DNA of 64,000 nt from Actinoallomurus spadix (GCF_024055725.1 NZ_JAMXMX010000004.1:124001-188000), one strand, 5' to 3'. Positions 1-12,618 are shown, numbered from the stretch's first letter. Notes: a model not told the origin generated them from the sequence alone. Program-made: numbers and translations.

Positions 1-1503
1 TGGGCGCAGGTCTCCGTTCCGAGTGCCCCGGGCGGCGGCGGCTTCGGCATCGCGGCCATCCCGTCAGGCTTCCTGATCGCCCGCGAGGCGAAGGACAAGA
101 GCGGTCGCTTCGCCGCCGTCTACTCCTCCGCGGACGCCGCGCGATGGACGTCGGCCGGAGAGATCCGCGTACCCGGGTATGCCCGGCTGCTGCGTTTCAC
201 CGGTTCCCCGCAGGGCGTCGCGGCCCTGGCGGCCGCCGGCCGCAAGGCCGCGCTCGTGCACAGTGCCGATGGCCGGAGCTGGCAGAGCTCCGGTGACGTG
301 CCGCTCCCGACCGGGCGGGTCCCCGCCGAGGTCACGCAGACGCCTGGTGTCACCGTCCTCGTCGGCCGGGACAACACCGGATCGGACGCGGACGCGATGA
401 TGGTCGTACGGGACACCCAGGGACAGGACGTCCAGGTGCCCGCGATCGCCGGAGGAACGCAGCCGGACCGCACGGTGAACGCCATCGCCCCGGCGAACGG
501 TCATCTGGTCGCGGTCGGCAGCACGAACGGTGACGCTGCCGAGTGGCTCTCGGCGGATGGCCGTACCTGGCAGCGCGCGCGGACCGTCTCGCGGGAAGGC
601 AGGCAGCGCCTGACGGCGGTCGCCTCCGGCAACGCCGGCCTGCTCGCGGTCGGCTTCGACGGCACGGCTCCACGTCGTCCCCTGGTCCTCACCTCCCGGG
701 ACGGAACGAACTGGCAGTCCGCCGACGGCGCCGGTGTCTTCAAACCGTCCGGGAAGGCCGCGCTCACCACCTCCGCGGCGGCGATGGGCCCGGCGGGTTA
801 CGTCGTCGTGGGAGAGGACGGCTTCTCGGCCGTCACGTGGTTCTCAGCCGATCTGAAGTCCTGGCAGCGCGGGAAGGCACCGGAGAAGAAGGCACTGGAG
901 GGCACCCGGAACACCGGGCGGTGGATGCGTGATGTGGCGGCGGGGCCGTTCGGGTATGTCGCCGTCGGCGGGCTGAACGACCCGGGGACGCACAGCGACC
1001 GGCCGGGCCGCCCCGCCGCCTGGACATCCGCGGACGGTCGCACGTGGACGTTGCGACAGCTTCCCCTGCCGGCCGGGACGGTGGAGGCCTGGTTCGACCA
1101 CGTCGCGGCGAAGGGCTCCGTGCTCGTCGCGACCGGTACGGCGACCGCGCCCTCCGGGCCTCAGGCGTTCGCGTTCCTGTCCGCCGATGGCGGGCGCACC
1201 TGGCAGCAGACCCCGCTGACCGATGCGACGACGAACACGGCGGTCACGGCCACCGCGGCGACACCGAGGGGATTCGTGATCGCGGGAACCGCGGGCCGGC
1301 CCGGGGCGACCGATGTCATGCTGTGGTCGTCGGGAGACGGCAGGACGTGGACATCGGCCCGGCCCAAGGGCACGGGGCTGTCCGGAAAGGGAGATCAGAA
1401 ACTGAACGGTCTGACCGCTGTCGGCTCCGATCTGCTCGGGCTCGGCGCCACCTCCGACCACACCGGCGGACAGCCGACCCTCTGGCGCCGCCCCTTGCCG
1501 TAG
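1..1503 (+). CDS. Secreted or surface beta-propeller protein with BNR-like repeats (5' end outside window)
   Basis: The reading frame is open from the first base of the window, so the N-terminus is missing; about 500 residues are present. The visible protein is built from repeats that each end in a short motif of the type SADGRTW, SRDGTNW or SSGDGRTW; I count about eight copies spaced 50-60 residues apart. This is the pattern of BNR/Asp-box blades in sialidase-like and WD-like propellers. No membrane segment is visible in the part present. The next gene starts 18 bases downstream on the same strand and is also a propeller protein, so they are probably co-transcribed. Both lie beside a polysaccharide export and galactan cluster, which suggests a surface role, but no substrate can be named. 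Catalytic residues of true sialidases are not recognisable here. Confidence 0.75.
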   Translation, partial: WAQVSVPSAPGGGGFGIAAIPSGFLIAREAKDKSGRFAAVYSSADAARWTSAGEIRVPGYARLLRFTGSPQGVAALAAAGRKAALVHSADGRSWQSSGDVPLPTGRVPAEVTQTPGVTVLVGRDNTGSDADAMMVVRDTQGQDVQVPAIAGGTQPDRTVNAIAPANGHLVAVGSTNGDAAEWLSADGRTWQRARTVSREGRQRLTAVASGNAGLLAVGFDGTAPRRPLVLTSRDGTNWQSADGAGVFKPSGKAALTTSAAAMGPAGYVVVGEDGFSAVTWFSADLKSWQRGKAPEKKALEGTRNTGRWMRDVAAGPFGYVAVGGLNDPGTHSDRPGRPAAWTSADGRTWTLRQLPLPAGTVEAWFDHVAAKGSVLVATGTATAPSGPQAFAFLSADGGRTWQQTPLTDATTNTAVTATAATPRGFVIAGTAGRPGATDVMLWSSGDGRTWTSARPKGTGLSGKGDQKLNGLTAVGSDLLGLGATSDHTGGQPTLWRRPLP

Positions 1504-1521
1504 AGCGGCACGGCGACCGAG

Positions 1522-2751
1522 ATGCTCTCGACCCGCGCCTTTCTGAAGGGGCTGATCGCCTCTTATTGCGCCGTCGTGGTCGCAGGGGTGATCATCCTCG
1601 TCGACTCCACCCTCGGCGCGCGAGGGCCTGGCCCCGGGCCGGTGATGCGGCCGTCCGCACCCGGTAAGGGTTTGGAGCTCGGCGTCGTCAAGAGGCTGAC
1701 CGACCGGGTGTCGTTGTACCCACGGGCGGTACGGCTGGCGCACTCCGGGTCGTACAACGGACGGATCATCGTCTCGGTCGTCTCGCACGACGGCCGGGAA
1801 GGCACCGGGGAAATCTTCGAGAGCGCGGACGGCGGCGCGACGTTCGCCCACCTCGCCACCATCGCCGACCCGCGGGCCGCCGGCGGCAGGGGCCTGTGCT
1901 GTGGGACGCTCTTCGAGGTGCCCCGGCGGACGGGCCGGACCGCGGAGGGGACCCTCTTGTGGGCGGCCTCGGTCGGTCAGAGCGCACGGCCGCGTGCCAT
2001 GGCGCTGCGGGTCTGGCGGAGCGACGACCATGGGCGCACGTGGACGTACCTGTCGAGCTGTGCCACGACGAGGAGCTCCCGCGGGCTGTGGGAGCCCGAA
2101 CTGTCCGTCGACTCCACCGGTCGCCTGGTCTGTCACTTCTCCGACGAGACTCAGCGTGGGCACAGTCAGGTCCTCGCGCGGGTCTACTCCACGGACGGTG
2201 GATACAGCTGGCGCGGCAAGGCGAACACGGTCGTCGGCCGCTCGTCCGCCGACCGTCCCGGGATGGCGGTGGTCCGCGAACTGCCCTACGGCGTCTACGT
2301 CATGAGCTACGAGGTCTGCAGCACGCCAGGTTCGCTCCGGTGCGCCGTCCACGTCCGGACCTCGTCTGACGGGTGGAAGTGGAACGGCCCGGACTACGTG
2401 CCGGAGTCGGTGCGGCAGGCACACTTCGAGCATGCCCCGACCATCGCGTGGGCGCCGGGGCCGGGGATGTTCGGCCGGCTGTTCCTGATCGGCCAGGTCC
2501 TCGTCCTGGGCAGCGGCGAGGTGGCGTCGCCGAGCGGTGATGTGCTGCTCACCAACGACCAGCGCGGCGGCGGCACCTGGTCCGAGACCTCCGCGCCCCT
2601 CGACACGCCGGTTCCCGCCCGGGACGCGTGCTCGAACTACAGCTCCGCCCTGCTGCCGTCCGCGGACGGCGACAGCCTGCTGGAGATCGGGACCCGCTAC
2701 GACACGGACGGCGTGTGCCGCGCCTACTTCGCGACCGCCGGACTGCGTTAG
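1522..2751 (+). CDS. Membrane-anchored sialidase-like (BNR repeat) protein
   Basis: This protein of 409 residues has one N-terminal hydrophobic segment (about residues 8-30, including GLIASYCAVVVAGVIILV), acting as signal anchor or uncleaved signal. It is followed by an extracellular propeller with Asp-box motifs SADGGATF, SDDHGRTW, STDGGYSW and SSDGWKW. These are typical of exo-alpha-sialidase-like folds. Several Cys residues (CCG, SSCAT, CSTPGSLRC, DACS) could form disulfides outside the cell. The ATG follows the upstream propeller gene by 18 bases, suggesting an operon. The 3' end converges on the ABC exporter gene and lies next to a short tandem repeat. The fold assignment is firm; hydrolase activity is not, because the Arg triad and Tyr/Glu pair of sialidases cannot be placed by eye. 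Confidence 0.75.
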   Translation: MLSTRAFLKGLIASYCAVVVAGVIILVDSTLGARGPGPGPVMRPSAPGKGLELGVVKRLTDRVSLYPRAVRLAHSGSYNGRIIVSVVSHDGREGTGEIFESADGGATFAHLATIADPRAAGGRGLCCGTLFEVPRRTGRTAEGTLLWAASVGQSARPRAMALRVWRSDDHGRTWTYLSSCATTRSSRGLWEPELSVDSTGRLVCHFSDETQRGHSQVLARVYSTDGGYSWRGKANTVVGRSSADRPGMAVVRELPYGVYVMSYEVCSTPGSLRCAVHVRTSSDGWKWNGPDYVPESVRQAHFEHAPTIAWAPGPGMFGRLFLIGQVLVLGSGEVASPSGDVLLTNDQRGGGTWSETSAPLDTPVPARDACSNYSSALLPSADGDSLLEIGTRYDTDGVCRAYFATAGLR

Positions 2752-2820
2752 CCGGACCGGTCCCGCGGCGGGGGTCACCGCACCGCCGGACCGGCCCCGC
2801 GGCGGCGGGATCACCGCGCC
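2751..2820. repeat. Two imperfect tandem copies of a 34-36 bp GC-rich unit between convergent genes
   Basis: The unit starting GCCGGACCGG occurs at 2751-2784 and again at 2785-2820, with a few substitutions and a two-base insertion. The first copy begins at the last base of the sialidase-like stop codon; the second contains the stop codon of the ABC ATPase on the other strand. It may serve as a bidirectional termination region, since each copy contains the self-complementary core CCGCGG. Confidence 0.6.
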
Positions 2821-3626
2821 GTGGGATTCGCCCCTCCCGTGCGGACCGCCTCGTCGGACCGGGCCTCCCGGCGGGCGCGTTCCCGGCGGGCACGTTCCTG
2901 GTCGTCCGCCGGAGGGACCATCAGGTCGACGGCGTCGTAGATGTTCCCGTCGAACACCAGGCGGCCCTGGCGGAGGACGAGGCCCCGGCCGCACAGCCTC
3001 TCGAGCGTCCCCGTGTCGTGGGCGACGATGACCAGGGTGCGCCCCGCCGCGTGGTGCTCCCGGATGCGGGCCAGGCATTTCTTCTGGAACGGCGCGTCGC
3101 CGACGGCGAGGGCCTCGTCGATGAGGAAGACGTCCGGGTCGGTGTGCACGGCGATGGAGAAGCCCAGCCGCATGAACATGCCCGAGGAGTAGAACTTCAC
3201 CTGCGTGTCGAGGAAGCGCTCGATCTCGGCGAAGTCGACGATCGAGTCGAAGGCCCGCTCGGTCCCGCGACGGCTCATCCCGAGGATCGCCGCGTTGAGG
3301 TAGATGTTCTCCCGCCCCGTGAGGTCGGGGTGGAGGCCCGCGCCGACCTCGATCAGACCCGCCACCGTGCCGCGGACGCGGACCGACCCCGAGTCCGGCC
3401 GCATGACCCCGGAGATGAGCTTGAGCAGGGTGCTCTTGCCCGACCCGTTCAGGCCCATCAGCGCCACCGCGTCACCCTGTTCGATGGTGAAGGAGACGTC
3501 GTCCAGCGCGGTGAACCGCTCCGCCAGGCTCTGACGCCGCGCCGCCCGCACGGTCATCTCCTTGATGGAGTGGGCGTGGCGCAGCGTGAAGCGTTTACTG
3601 ACGGACTCGACGACGACGGCTTCCAC
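2811..3626 (-). CDS. wzt: ABC transporter ATP-binding protein, Wzt-type polysaccharide (galactan) exporter
   Basis: A 271-residue nucleotide-binding subunit that would power export of a lipid-linked glycan across the membrane with the adjacent permease. Walker A is GLNGSGKST (about 58-66), the signature is the atypical YSSGM (146-150) typical of Wzt/TagH proteins, Walker B is VFLIDE (166-171) and the H-loop histidine is near 203. It lacks the extra C-terminal carbohydrate-binding domain of O-antigen Wzt proteins, as do the short mycobacterial homologues. The GTG start at 3626 lies two bases after the permease stop and has an AGGAG ribosome site inside the end of the permease gene, so the two are translationally linked. 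Location next to glfT2, glf and glfT1 suggests a galactan substrate, as for Rv3781/Rv3783 of Mycobacterium. A teichoic acid exporter (TagH) is the main alternative. Confidence 0.9.
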   Translation of the reverse strand: MEAVVVESVSKRFTLRHAHSIKEMTVRAARRQSLAERFTALDDVSFTIEQGDAVALMGLNGSGKSTLLKLISGVMRPDSGSVRVRGTVAGLIEVGAGLHPDLTGRENIYLNAAILGMSRRGTERAFDSIVDFAEIERFLDTQVKFYSSGMFMRLGFSIAVHTDPDVFLIDEALAVGDAPFQKKCLARIREHHAAGRTLVIVAHDTGTLERLCGRGLVLRQGRLVFDGNIYDAVDLMVPPADDQERARRERARREARSDEAVRTGGANPTAR

Positions 3627-3628
3627 GT

Positions 3629-4504
3629 CTACAGCTCCTGGGCGAATCGCCACTGTACGCGGCGGAACACGGCCTGACCGATGATCAGCAGAAGGACGGC
3701 GGCGGCGAGGGCCACCAGGCCGCGCGTGGTCAGGTGGTCGGGGAACCGCTGGTCTCCCGGCCGGAAGGGACGCCCCGTGGCGGGCCACCAGAAGGCCCGC
3801 TGGAACAGCGATACGGCGACGGTCAGCGGATTGGCCAGATAAATCTGCAGGCCCAGCGCGCTGGCGGATGCCTTGACCGCCGTCCATCGGTAGATCATCG
3901 GGGTGGTCCAGGGGATGACGAGGGCGAGGATGTCGACGACCTGGCCGAAGTCGCGGAAGAAGACGTTGAGGGTGGAGAACAGCAGGCCCAGGGCCAGTGC
4001 GAGGACCACGACGATGGCCAGGCCGAGTGCCGCCGACCCGAGGGCCAGCGTCGACGGGGACCATCCGGCCAGTACGGCGCCGACGAGCAGGATCACCAGC
4101 GCGGGGACCATCTGCACGAGGGAGACGAGCATCGACGCGGTCGGGAAGACCTCACGCGGTAGGTAGACCTTCTGCACCAACGCCCGATTGCCGATGACCG
4201 ACCAGGTGGAGGTGATCAGCGTCTCGGTGAAGAAGTTGACCAGGACCATCCCGGAGAACAGATAGACGGGAAAGGCCGGGACGGTCTTCGTCATCCTCAG
4301 GAAGATGCCGACGACGAAGTAGTAGACGCAGAAGTTGACCGCCGGCCGGACGTACGACCAGCCGAGCCCCAGCAACGACCCTTGATATCGCCGGCGAAGC
4401 TCCCGCCGCACGACCAGCCGGAGCAGATAACGCCGGCGCGCGACCTCGATGAGGCCGCCGCCGCGGCCGGGCGCGACCAGGGGCGGGACGACGTCCGTGG
4501 CCAT
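3629..4504 (-). CDS. wzm: ABC-2 type permease, Wzm-type polysaccharide (galactan) exporter
   Basis: A 291-residue integral membrane protein with about six membrane segments and the N-terminal amphipathic region ending VVRRELRRRYQGSLLGLGWSYVRP, cut here to its family hallmark RRRYQGSLLGLGW, which is conserved in Wzm/TagG/RfbA permeases. It forms the channel through which the Wzt ATPase moves a lipid-linked polymer outward. It is the first gene of a two-gene operon, with the ATPase starting two bases after its stop. The upstream 131 bases to the divergent sulfotransferase-like gene must hold promoters for both. Context with galactofuranosyltransferases makes export of a galactan the most likely role. 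Confidence 0.9.
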   Translation of the reverse strand: MATDVVPPLVAPGRGGGLIEVARRRYLLRLVVRRELRRRYQGSLLGLGWSYVRPAVNFCVYYFVVGIFLRMTKTVPAFPVYLFSGMVLVNFFTETLITSTWSVIGNRALVQKVYLPREVFPTASMLVSLVQMVPALVILLVGAVLAGWSPSTLALGSAALGLAIVVVLALALGLLFSTLNVFFRDFGQVVDILALVIPWTTPMIYRWTAVKASASALGLQIYLANPLTVAVSLFQRAFWWPATGRPFRPGDQRFPDHLTTRGLVALAAAVLLLIIGQAVFRRVQWRFAQEL

Positions 4505-4635
4505 GACCGCCCTGACACCTCACGCCGCATCTCGGTTGAATCCCGTCATCACACCGTGAATCGGATGATCGGGAAAGTGCGTCGCTAAGATACCCGAAGA
4601 TCATCGGAGCTCGGATGACGCTGGAGACGGTGTAG

Positions 4636-6024
4636 TTGGACGAAACCGACCGCCCCATGGCGGGGTTGGACCGCGCCGCCGAGCCTCTGAACCGGCCCGT
4701 CACCTACCTCCACATCGGTGCTCCGAAGAGCGGAACGACCTACCTGCAGAGCCTGCTGTGGAACAACCGGGACGCGCTTCGCGAGGACGGCGTCCTCTAC
4801 CCCGGCCCGCATTACCTCTCACACACGCACGCCGCGCTCGACCTGCAGCGCACGCGGTTCGCCGGCTACGCGGATCCGGCCGTCCCCGGCGCCTGGGACC
4901 GCCTGGTCGATGAGGTCCGGGCCTGGAACGGCACCACGATCATCTCCCAGGAGCTGTTCAGTCCGGCACGGCCGGACGCGATCGAGCGCGCGATGGCCTC
5001 GCTCGCCTTCTCCGACGTGCACCTCGTGTACACCGCGCGCGACCTCGTCCGCCAGGCGCCCGCCGCCTGGCAGGAGGACATCAAGAACCGGCACACCATC
5101 ACCTTCGAGGAGTTCATGGCGGCCCTCCGCGCCCCCGCGGAGGAGATGCATCCCCTCGGCGTCGGGTTCTGGCGCATGCAGGACGCCGCCGAGGTCCTGG
5201 AGCGCTGGGGAGCCGGCCTGAGGCCGGGTCACATTCACCTGATCACGATTCCGCGCGAGCGCGAGCGCGCACGCCGAAGCCCGCTGTGGGAGCGCTTCTG
5301 CCAGGTCACCGGCCTGGCACCGGAACGCTACGACACGACGCGCGCGACCCCGAACCCCTCGCTGGGCGCCGACGAGGCGAACCTGCTGCGCCGGCTCAAC
5401 CTGGCCCTGGGTGAGGACCTCCGGTGGCCGCTGTACAACCGGTGCGTGACCGGGCTGCTCGCCGTCGACACCCTCCCGCACCGCCCGGAGCGCCGGCCCA
5501 TCGTCCTGACCGGCCCCGACCGGGACTGGATGCGCGACCAGTGCGTGCGAATCGTCGGTGCCCTCCGTGAGCGGGAGTACGACGTCGTCGGGGACCTCGA
5601 CGATCTGGTGCCGCCCGTATCCCCCGGCGAGCCCGCCGCGGCGGAGACCGGCGGGCCGGAGGGGCCCTCGCCCGTACGGCCGGACGAACCGTCTGAGACC
5701 GCGATGCTGGACTCGGCGGTCGTGTCGATGGTGGCCCTCCTCGGCCGGCTGCAGAAGTGGCGCGACGAGGCCGACCACCTCCAGCGGGTGAACGCCGAGC
5801 TCAGCGCCGAAGGGGAGACGCTGCGCGCCGAGCGGAGCGCACTGCTGGCCGAGCGGGAGGCGCTGCGGGCCGAGATCGCGGCGCAGCGGGAGATTCTGGC
5901 CAAGCCGGCCACGAAGCTCTTCGTCCGGCGGCTCAGCGAGAAGAACCGGGCCGTGATGCGTGCCCGGATCATCTACTGGAACGTCGTCGAGGGCCTGCGC
6001 AGGGTGCGCCGCCGCGCGTCCTGA
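4636..6024 (+). CDS. Sulfotransferase-like P-loop protein with C-terminal coiled coil
   Basis: A protein of up to 462 residues. Near the N-terminus it has TYLHIGAPKSGTTYLQSLL, whose PKSGTTYLQ is the 5'-phosphosulfate-binding loop of PAPS-dependent sulfotransferases. Around residue 135, VHLVYTARDLVRQ fits the 3'-phosphate-binding segment. A variable acidic/Pro-rich linker (about 330-350) is followed by a heptad-rich coiled coil (about 365-430) rich in Ala, Glu and Arg, then a basic tail. The start shown is TTG at 4636; an in-frame ATG at 4657 is an equally good choice. It is divergent from the exporter permease and ends 23 bases before the convergent glfT2. It could sulfate the exported glycan or a glycolipid, but neither acceptor nor activity is shown by the sequence. 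Confidence 0.75.
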   Translation: MDETDRPMAGLDRAAEPLNRPVTYLHIGAPKSGTTYLQSLLWNNRDALREDGVLYPGPHYLSHTHAALDLQRTRFAGYADPAVPGAWDRLVDEVRAWNGTTIISQELFSPARPDAIERAMASLAFSDVHLVYTARDLVRQAPAAWQEDIKNRHTITFEEFMAALRAPAEEMHPLGVGFWRMQDAAEVLERWGAGLRPGHIHLITIPRERERARRSPLWERFCQVTGLAPERYDTTRATPNPSLGADEANLLRRLNLALGEDLRWPLYNRCVTGLLAVDTLPHRPERRPIVLTGPDRDWMRDQCVRIVGALREREYDVVGDLDDLVPPVSPGEPAAAETGGPEGPSPVRPDEPSETAMLDSAVVSMVALLGRLQKWRDEADHLQRVNAELSAEGETLRAERSALLAEREALRAEIAAQREILAKPATKLFVRRLSEKNRAVMRARIIYWNVVEGLRRVRRRAS

Positions 6025-6047
6025 GCGCTCCCGCCCCGGCTCCCGCC

Positions 6048-9923
<3,876 letters not shown>

Positions 9924-10025
9924 GCGTCCGTCTCGGTATGGAGGGGAAGGCGTCGCGGCCAATGGGGCGGGATGCATCTTATGCTACTTTTGCGGGCTTC
10001 ATTGACATGTCCAACTGTGCGATAG

Positions 10026-10931
10026 GTGAGGTGTCAGCTGAAAGACGCCCAAATCGCCGCCGTGGTTGTCACGCACGACCGACGAGATCTGCTGACCGAG
10101 GCGCTGACCGCCCTCACCGGGCAGACCCGCCCGCCGGACACCATCGTGGTCGTCGACAACGCCTCGGCCGACGGAACCGCCCGGCTCGTCCGCGACCGGT
10201 TCCCGGCCGTCCGCCTGCTGGAACTGCCCCGCAACACCGGTGGGGCCGGGGGTTTCGCCACCGGGATCGCCCACGCCCTCGGCACGGGAGCGGACGCGCT
10301 CTGGCTCCTGGACGACGACACGGTGCCCGAGCCGGGCGCCCTGGCCGCCCTCCTGGCGGCGCGCGACCGGGGCCGGGACGGCGACGGACGGCCGCCCGCG
10401 CTCGTCGCCGGCCGCGTCGTCTGGACCGACGGCCGCGACCATCCGATGAACACCCCCCGGTCCCGGCCGTCGGCCGTGCCGGGCTGCGCCCGGATCCGCT
10501 CGGCGTCCTTCGTGTCGGTTCTCGTCGACGCCGCGGCCGTACGGGAGCGCGGCCTGCCGATCGCCGACTACTTCCTGTGGAACGACGACTTCGAGTTCAC
10601 GCTCCGGCTGCTGCGCGGGCGCACCGGCCTGCTCTGCCGGGACAGCGTCGCCGTGCACAAGACCGCCTCCCCCGCGTTCGATCCGGGCCGGCGGTTCTTC
10701 TACGAGGTGCGCAACAAGGTCTGGCTGTTCACCCGCAGCCGCTGCCTCGGCCCGGGCGAACGCCTGCTCTACGCCGGCGCGACGGCCCGCCGCTGGGCCC
10801 GTACGCTCGCCGGCTCCGCCGACCGGGCCGCGCTCGTACGGGCGCTGGGCCGGGGACTGTGGGCGGGCCTTCGCTCCGGTCCCCGGCCCAACGAGGCCGT
10901 CCTCACCGACACGGATTCTGCGCCGCGTTGA
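10026..10931 (+). CDS. glfT1: Galactofuranosyltransferase GlfT1-like (galactan initiation)
   Basis: A 301-residue GT2 enzyme of the same size as mycobacterial GlfT1 (Rv3782, about 304). The N-terminus AAVVVTHDRRDLLTEALTAL is followed by QTRPPDTIVVVDN and RNTGGAGGFATGI, close to the GlfT1 pattern as I remember it. The metal-binding DDD is at 96-98 (WLLDDDT), and WNDDFEFTLRL near residue 185 supplies the catalytic acidic pair. GlfT1 adds the first two galactofuranose residues to the lipid-linked linker before GlfT2 extends. The start used is GTG at 10026; no strong ribosome site is visible. The gene runs divergently from the glf operon across about 100 bases, and its last 29 bases overlap the convergent LCP gene. 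Confidence 0.82.
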   Translation: MRCQLKDAQIAAVVVTHDRRDLLTEALTALTGQTRPPDTIVVVDNASADGTARLVRDRFPAVRLLELPRNTGGAGGFATGIAHALGTGADALWLLDDDTVPEPGALAALLAARDRGRDGDGRPPALVAGRVVWTDGRDHPMNTPRSRPSAVPGCARIRSASFVSVLVDAAAVRERGLPIADYFLWNDDFEFTLRLLRGRTGLLCRDSVAVHKTASPAFDPGRRFFYEVRNKVWLFTRSRCLGPGERLLYAGATARRWARTLAGSADRAALVRALGRGLWAGLRSGPRPNEAVLTDTDSAPR

Positions 10932-12510
10932 TCTCCCCGTGGACCTTCGGGATGTCCGGCGCCTTCACCTGAACGCCCTCGGGGCCCACGACCAGCGAGA
11001 CGGTGCCCGGCGCCACGGTGTTGTCGGCGGCGATGACCACGCCCGGCACGGCGACCGCCAAGGCGTCGGCGAAGCGCTCGGCTCCCGGTCCGAACAGGAT
11101 CCTGGTCTGCGGCTGCGCCGGACCCTTCGCCGCCGTCACGTGGAAGCCCTGGCTTTTGAGGTCCCGCACGGCCTTCTTCGGCGCGTTCACCGCGGTGACC
11201 TTGACCGCGCCGGGCTTCGGCGCCGCCGGCTTGGACGGCTCCGGCTTGGGCGCGGGCAGGTCATCGTCCCTGCGGATCGCCTCGAACAGCGGACCGGCCT
11301 GGGCCATGTCCCACTGCACCCGGTTGGGGTCCCTGGGGTAGGTCTGCGTCGGCACGGTGACGAACCGCACGGTGCCCGCGCTCATCCCCTTCAGGCTGGT
11401 GGCGAGCTTCCTCATCGCGGACACGCTGAAGTCGTCGTCGGTGGAAATCGCCTTCGTCACGGCGTTCAGGAACCGGTACGCCCGGGTCGGGTCGGTCAGC
11501 ATGGCCTGACTCGTGGCCTTGTGCACCACCGAGGCCATGAACTTCTGCTGCCGCTGGATGCGCTCCAGGTCCGATCCGTCGCCGATCCCGTAGCGTGTCC
11601 GGACGTACCCCAGCGCGTCGTTGCCCTTGACGACCTGACGGCCGGCCTTCAGCGACAGGTCGGCGCGCGGGTCGTTCACCGCCTGCGGCACGCAGATCTC
11701 CACCCCGCCCAGCGCGTCGACCACCCGCTTGAACCCGGCGAAGTCGATCTTGACGTAGTGGTCGATGTGGATGTCGGTGTCCGCCTCGATCATCTTCCAC
11801 GTGCAGGTCGCCCCGGCGTAGGCGAACGCGGCGTTCAGCATGCCGAAGAAGGCGGGCACCGTGCCGCCCTTCTTCTTCCTGCACTCCGGGACGTGCACCA
11901 TGGAGTCCCGGGGGAAGCTGATCGCCACCGCGCGGTCCCGATTCGGCGACAGGTGGAGCAGGATCGTCGTGTCCGACCGCTCCCCGCTGATGTCCGGCGA
12001 CCAGTACTGGTGGTTCTCCCCGTCCCGGGAGTCCGAGCCGAGCAGCAGGATGTTCATCGACTTGTTCAGCTTCGGCGGGCGGTTCGTGCCCAGCTGCACG
12101 CGGTCGACGTGCTCCTTCGTGATGTTGCCCTGCAGCTTCTCGTAGAGGCCGAACGCCGTGCCGCCCGCCGCGACGAGCAGGAGCGCCACGCCGGCCGCGA
12201 CCCAGCGCAGGACCCGCCTCCGGCGGCGGCGCACGGGCTCCGCCGGAGCCGGTGGCGCCTTCTCCGCGGACCCGTCGCCGGACGGATCGGCCCCCTCATC
12301 CTGTCGTGTCTCCGCCGCCGGCGTCTCGTCCCCCGGCTTCCCGGAGTCCGGCTCCCCGGAGTCCGGCTCCCCGGAGTCCGGCTCCCCGGAGTCCGGCTTC
12401 CCGGACCCCGGCCCCTCGGAGTCCGGCTTTCCAGAGTCCGGCCCCTCGGAGTCCGGCGCCTTCGGCGACGCCTTGTCCGGCGTCACGTCCTCAGCGTCGT
12501 TGTCGGCCAT
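10903..12510 (-). CDS. LytR-CpsA-Psr (LCP) family glycan-to-peptidoglycan ligase with LytR_C domain
   Basis: A 535-residue type II membrane protein. A long acidic cytoplasmic tail (1-90) made of Ser/Gly/Glu/Pro/Asp repeats precedes an RRRRRR patch and one membrane helix (about 102-121). The extracellular LCP domain (about 150-390) keeps the phosphate-binding arginines and acidic residues in LLLGSDSRDG, RSDTTILLHL, SFPRDS, YVRTRYGIGDGSDLERIQRQQ. A LytR_C domain follows (about 430-520). LCP enzymes move lipid-linked glycans onto peptidoglycan; Lcp1 does this for arabinogalactan in mycobacteria. Its place at the end of the galactan block fits wall attachment of the galactan, though teichoic acid is possible. 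The 3' end overlaps glfT1 by 29 bases on opposite strands. Confidence 0.93.
   Translation of the reverse strand: MADNDAEDVTPDKASPKAPDSEGPDSGKPDSEGPGSGKPDSGEPDSGEPDSGEPDSGKPGDETPAAETRQDEGADPSGDGSAEKAPPAPAEPVRRRRRRVLRWVAAGVALLLVAAGGTAFGLYEKLQGNITKEHVDRVQLGTNRPPKLNKSMNILLLGSDSRDGENHQYWSPDISGERSDTTILLHLSPNRDRAVAISFPRDSMVHVPECRKKKGGTVPAFFGMLNAAFAYAGATCTWKMIEADTDIHIDHYVKIDFAGFKRVVDALGGVEICVPQAVNDPRADLSLKAGRQVVKGNDALGYVRTRYGIGDGSDLERIQRQQKFMASVVHKATSQAMLTDPTRAYRFLNAVTKAISTDDDFSVSAMRKLATSLKGMSAGTVRFVTVPTQTYPRDPNRVQWDMAQAGPLFEAIRRDDDLPAPKPEPSKPAAPKPGAVKVTAVNAPKKAVRDLKSQGFHVTAAKGPAQPQTRILFGPGAERFADALAVAVPGVVIAADNTVAPGTVSLVVGPEGVQVKAPDIPKVHGEINAAQNPCR
12343..12402. repeat. 15-bp tandem repeat encoding the acidic tail of the LCP protein
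   Basis: Four head-to-tail copies of GGAGTCCGGCTCCCC (the fourth with one change) lie at 12343-12402, flanked by decayed copies to about 12457. On the minus strand they encode a five-residue Gly-Glu-Pro-Asp-Ser unit. Copy number is likely to vary between strains by slippage, changing the length of the cytoplasmic tail without shifting frame. Confidence 0.85.
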
Positions 12511-12601
12511 TCCACCTCATCGATCCGTTGCGCGGCATGCCGCGCGAGTCCCTGCCCCGTTAGACGCACGCCGAAGTACATCAGATGACAAAGACGGCTT
12601 T

Positions 12602-12616
12602 TGACCGATTAGGTCA
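12602..12616. promoter_or_regulatory. Inverted repeat TGACC-N5-GGTCA upstream of the LCP gene
   Basis: TGACC at 12602-12606 and GGTCA at 12612-12616 are perfect arms in a locally AT-richer stretch about 92 bases upstream of the LCP start. GATTAGG is also directly repeated at 12607 and 12617. It ends just after the DMT transporter stop codon region. It could be an operator or part of the LCP promoter; no regulator is known. Confidence 0.3.
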
Positions 12617-12618
12617 GA

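Noticed and set aside
844-3078. 744-codon minus-strand frame opposite the two propeller genes
   Set aside because: Composition is Arg/Gly/Pro-rich without motifs, while the plus strand encodes repeats with clear Asp-box motifs.
10002-10026. TTGACA at 10002 as promoter for glfT1
   Set aside because: A -10 at the proper distance would put the transcript start inside the coding region, and no good -10 hexamer is present.
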